Of a DNA stretch of 8,464 nt, positions 7,194 through 8,464 are shown piece by piece. This DNA comes from Planctomycetaceae bacterium (GTDB lineage: Bacteria; Planctomycetota; Planctomycetia; Planctomycetales; Planctomycetaceae). Location: positions 1 to 8,464 of the forward strand of contig WFOZ01000514.1 in NCBI GenBank assembly GCA_015487825.1, given 5' to 3'. The position numbers were made by a program, and so were the translations under genes. Under the pieces are notes generated by a model that did not search any database, had not been told where the DNA came from, and was given only the letters and a program-made list of their open reading frames with translations. The first letter of the stretch is position 1. The number at the start of each line of letters is the position of its first letter.

Positions 7194-7766
7194 TTAAATA
7201 AATAATGTGGTGTTGGAAGAGGAAGACTGTTCGATAAATCGGGCTACGCCGCAGTAATTCATACTGGGATAATCGATCAACTCTTCCGAGCGAATTCCCA
7301 TCAACGACATTGACATTTCACAAACGTCAATACTCACTTCAAGGTCTTCTGCTATTTGTATTAATTCCGGCAAGCTGGGTACTTGTTTTTTTGCCATCTC
7401 ACGACTCATCAACATACGCCCCATGCCCATCATGTCCATCTGGGAAAGCTTTCGTTTGTGGAAACCACCTGGCAGCATCCAACCAAACATTTTTTCGATA
7501 ACGCTCTTTCCTTTGGCTTGCGGCCCACTCTTTTTCAATCCCGCGGTTGCCCAGAACGTAAAGAACATCGAGACATTCATCCCGCAAGCTGCTGCTCCGG
7601 TTGCAATCACAAAGGCCGCCAGAAGTTTGTCGAGCTCCCCACTGAATACAACCATGCTGATCGAATTCGCATCAGGGGCATTGCTGCACTGCTTCTCCAA
7701 TTCTTCAATCCTCTGTTCCAAAGATAAAATATCGCTTGGGGGGAGTGTTACAGTAGCTGTGTTCAT
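7194..7766 (-). CDS. DsrE/DsrF/DrsH-like family protein
   Basis: The protein has 190 residues and matches the family usually described as DsrE/F/H-like or peroxiredoxin-like. Residues about 14-28 are a short charged helix. The fold then begins at SMVVFSGELDKLLAAFVIATGAAACGMNVSMFFTFW (start of the block at 37), with C61. A methionine-rich segment (MDMMGMGRMLM, 110-120) follows, and then VPSLPELIQIAEDL. The conserved sulfur-binding cysteine should be C149 in DVCEMSMSLMGI, and C172 lies near the C-terminus. Family members accept persulfide sulfur from TusA or rhodanese partners, and a TusA-family gene follows at once. The methionine-rich stretch is normal for the family. It is the first gene of the unit: AGGGA (7773-7777) lies 6 bases before ATG 7766 and a good promoter lies upstream. 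The family call is secure, but the exact reaction is not known. Confidence 0.9.
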   Translation of the reverse strand: MNTATVTLPPSDILSLEQRIEELEKQCSNAPDANSISMVVFSGELDKLLAAFVIATGAAACGMNVSMFFTFWATAGLKKSGPQAKGKSVIEKMFGWMLPGGFHKRKLSQMDMMGMGRMLMSREMAKKQVPSLPELIQIAEDLEVSIDVCEMSMSLMGIRSEELIDYPSMNYCGVARFIEQSSSSNTTLFI

Positions 7767-7772
7767 AAATAA

Positions 7773-7777
7773 TCCCT
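7773..7777 (-). promoter_or_regulatory. Shine-Dalgarno AGGGA of the DsrE-like gene
   Basis: AGGGA lies 6 bases before ATG 7766 on the minus strand. This supports that start, and there is no competing upstream ATG in frame close by. Confidence 0.6.
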
Positions 7778-7795
7778 GATTGTTGTTAACTAAAA

Positions 7796-7824
7796 GTCAT
7801 ATTTTCCATACTGCTAATAGTCAA
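7796..7824 (-). promoter_or_regulatory. Sigma70-like promoter of the sulfur-relay/kinase operon
   Basis: On the minus strand TTGACT (7824-7819) and TATGAC (7801-7796) are separated by exactly 17 bases, matching the consensus at 5 of 6 and 4 of 6 positions. Transcription would start near 7789, giving a leader of about 23 bases that contains the AGGGA site. It is the best promoter I find in the window and would drive the whole minus-strand unit. Confidence 0.55.
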
Positions 7825-7839
7825 TTCCCTACCGACTAT
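7817..7839. promoter_or_regulatory. Inverted repeat overlapping the -35 box, possible operator
   Basis: ATAGTC (7817-7822) and GACTAT (7834-7839) are perfect inverted copies with 11 bases between them, so their centres are about 17 bases apart. The left arm overlaps the -35 hexamer TTGACT, so a dimeric protein bound here would block or alter the promoter. The arms are short enough to arise by chance. Confidence 0.25.
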
Positions 7840-7910
7840 CGTACAGCCCCAATATTTGTTTTTGATGCAAGTCATCCAGTATGAAGCACTTACATCGGGG
7901 GGGAAAACAA

Positions 7911-8027
7911 ATGAAAAGAACCCCGAAGAAGACTAGAAAAGATAGGTTGCAATTTAGAAACGCGCAAGGGAAAACCCTGAAATTTCGTGGTGAAACAGCA
8001 TCTACCTACGTCCACTGTCGAGAATAA
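7911..8027 (+). CDS. Possible small basic protein, 38 residues, unrecognised
   Basis: The frame ATG 7911 to TAA 8025-8027 encodes 38 residues, starting MKRTPKKTRKDRL and ending STYVHCRE. It has 12 Lys/Arg and 3 Asp/Glu, with one cysteine. A G-rich run (GGGGGGG, 7897-7903) lies 7 bases before the ATG and could act as a ribosome binding site. An in-frame ATG at 7881 would add 10 residues and place the G-run inside the coding sequence. A weak promoter candidate is TTGTTT (7856-7861) with TATGAA (7880-7885), spacer 18. It is divergent from the operon and shares its control region. I do not recognise the protein, and an ORF of this length can arise by chance. Confidence 0.25.
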   Translation: MKRTPKKTRKDRLQFRNAQGKTLKFRGETASTYVHCRE

Positions 8028-8120
8028 TCTCTACAATCTGCATTAGCTAACCTATGGTTCGATGCAAATATTCCCATCCTGGATTCACGGTGAAGTATGT
8101 CTATTTGAGTTGTAGCTATT

Positions 8121-8153
8121 CAGTCGACTGTCTTCAGACAGAAATCATGATTT
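8121..8153. repeat. Three abutting palindromes
   Basis: CAGTCGACTG (8121-8130) is a perfect 10-base palindrome. It overlaps a stem-loop with arms CTGTC and GACAG around TTCA (8128-8141, Watson-Crick extendable to six pairs). The perfect 12-base palindrome AAATCATGATTT (8142-8153) follows directly. The cluster lies about 100 bases past the small ORF but has no T-run typical of a terminator. It may be a protein-binding site or a repeat remnant. Confidence 0.5.
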
Positions 8154-8225
8154 AGCACTTATTTTTAGCTCCAGAAGACAATCGTTACCGGATTCTATTT
8201 GCCAGTAATTTCAATACTTTTTCTT

Positions 8226-8306
8226 ATTGGCTGAAGGCCAATCCCATCATAGCCTGGGGCATCGCCCCAGGAAAAAGGATCAGATACACGTATTGGCTGA
8301 AAGCCA
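8226..8306. repeat. Array of three triloop hairpins with a 66-base direct repeat
   Basis: Hairpin 1 is ATTGGCT-GAA-GGCCAAT (8226-8242), seven pairs including one G:T. Hairpin 2 is CCTGGGGC-ATC-GCCCCAGG (8253-8271), eight perfect pairs. Hairpin 3 is TGGCT-GAA-AGCCA (8294-8306), five pairs. TATTGGCTGAA occurs at 8225-8235 and again at 8291-8301, exactly 66 bases apart, so hairpins 1 and 3 are copies of one unit flanking hairpin 2. Compensating differences in the copies (T:G against T:A at the loop-closing pair) hint at selection for structure. I recall similar composite hairpins from Bacteroidetes and planctomycete genomes, but cannot confirm this here. Confidence 0.6.
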
Positions 8307-8389
8307 TATTCAATACGCAACTACTCAGCGGAGGGTGGCTGGAGACAGATTGCTATTATAAAGGTGTGAATATCCAGAAAACTTTCGCA

Positions 8390-8436
8390 CAATCTGCCCC
8401 CAGAACAGGAAATCTCATTGCATCTGGGGCAAATTG
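8390..8436. repeat. Imperfect GC-rich hairpin
   Basis: TGCCCC-AG (8395-8403, with one bulged C) pairs with CTGGGGCA (8424-8431) around a 20-base loop. CAAT (8390-8393) and ATTG (8433-8436) extend the stem past one mismatch. It may belong to the same repeat family as the hairpins at 8226-8306, since the CTGGGGC arm recurs. Confidence 0.4.
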
Positions 8437-8464
8437 TCACCAGCCGTATTGTCAATTGCTCACA

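Larger units (their letters stand above)
8028..8464. other. Gene-poor, hairpin-rich region at the right edge
   Basis: No convincing gene is seen. The plus-strand frame from 8156 to the edge stays open for 103 codons but contains no ATG, and its only GTG or TTG codons come late, so a start is lacking. It could be the inside of a repeat-derived frame. A minus-strand frame entering from the edge (about 47 codons, cysteine-rich) is too short to judge. The region instead contains the palindrome TTAGCTAA (8043-8050), the palindrome cluster at 8121-8153 and four hairpins between 8226 and 8436. Confidence 0.5.

Noticed and set aside
7194..7766. DsrE-like protein as part of a full dissimilatory sulfur oxidation (DsrEFH) complex
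   Set aside because: No dsrF, dsrH, dsrC or dsrAB genes are in the window, and the protein matches the larger single-gene DsrE/F/H-like family instead.
7383..7779. Two overlapping plus-strand frames of over 110 codons opposite the DsrE-like gene
   Set aside because: The minus-strand frame encodes a clear DsrE-family protein with a promoter and ribosome binding site. The plus-strand frames are shadows with no family match.
8319..8464. Cysteine-rich minus-strand frame entering from the right edge (about 47 codons, CPRC motif)
   Set aside because: It is short, has no visible start, and lies over a GC-rich hairpin and a longer open frame on the other strand. It could be chance.
1..8464. CRISPR array, tRNA/rRNA genes or a transposase/integrase
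   Set aside because: No regularly spaced repeat series, cloverleaf-forming sequence, rRNA-like stretch or recombinase motif was seen on either strand.

Overview
The window looks like planctomycete chromosome, with a Gimesia/Planctomyces-like member most likely. The evidence is a BatA-type double-membrane-helix plus VWA protein at the left edge, an HD-GYP response regulator with a long insertion before its GYP motif, hybrid kinases carrying receiver and HPt domains on the same chain, and moderate base composition with long gene-poor, hairpin-rich spacers. The assignment rests on family resemblance recalled from memory, not on a search.

All five complete, confidently called genes lie on the minus strand and read right to left as one probable transcription unit. 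In transcription order they are: a DsrE/DsrF/DrsH-like protein (7766-7194), a TusA-family sulfur carrier (7179-6946), a soluble hybrid histidine kinase with coiled coil, HisKA, HATPase, REC and HPt (6930-5176), a second hybrid kinase with PAS, GAF, HisKA, HATPase, REC and HPt (5012-2511), and a REC plus HD-GYP response regulator (2432-1224). The first three are separated by only 14-15 bases. The later gaps are 163 and 78 bases with no clear terminator. A good sigma70-like promoter (TTGACT, 17 bases, TATGAC) sits about 30 bases before the first gene. After a 568-base spacer the same strand carries the start of a BatA/VWA membrane protein that runs off the left edge.

The genes suggest a complete signalling chain. 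Two cysteine-dependent sulfur-handling proteins are co-transcribed with two multistep phosphorelay kinases and a predicted cyclic-di-GMP phosphodiesterase. The two kinases are recent tandem paralogs, about 85% identical by eye over the catalytic core, with different input modules. The first has no recognisable sensor domain. The second has a PAS domain and a GAF domain with a CxC...CxC pattern. My inference is that a sulfur, persulfide or redox signal feeds a phosphorelay that ends in cyclic-di-GMP breakdown. This is the best candidate in the window for an undescribed system.

The right part (7767-8464) holds the divergent control region, one possible 38-residue basic small ORF, a cluster of perfect palindromes, and a series of short GC-rich hairpins containing a direct repeat. 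The left spacer (656-1223) holds no convincing gene, but it carries a strong nested inverted repeat and a terminator-like hairpin. I saw no tRNA, rRNA, CRISPR array, transposase or integrase.
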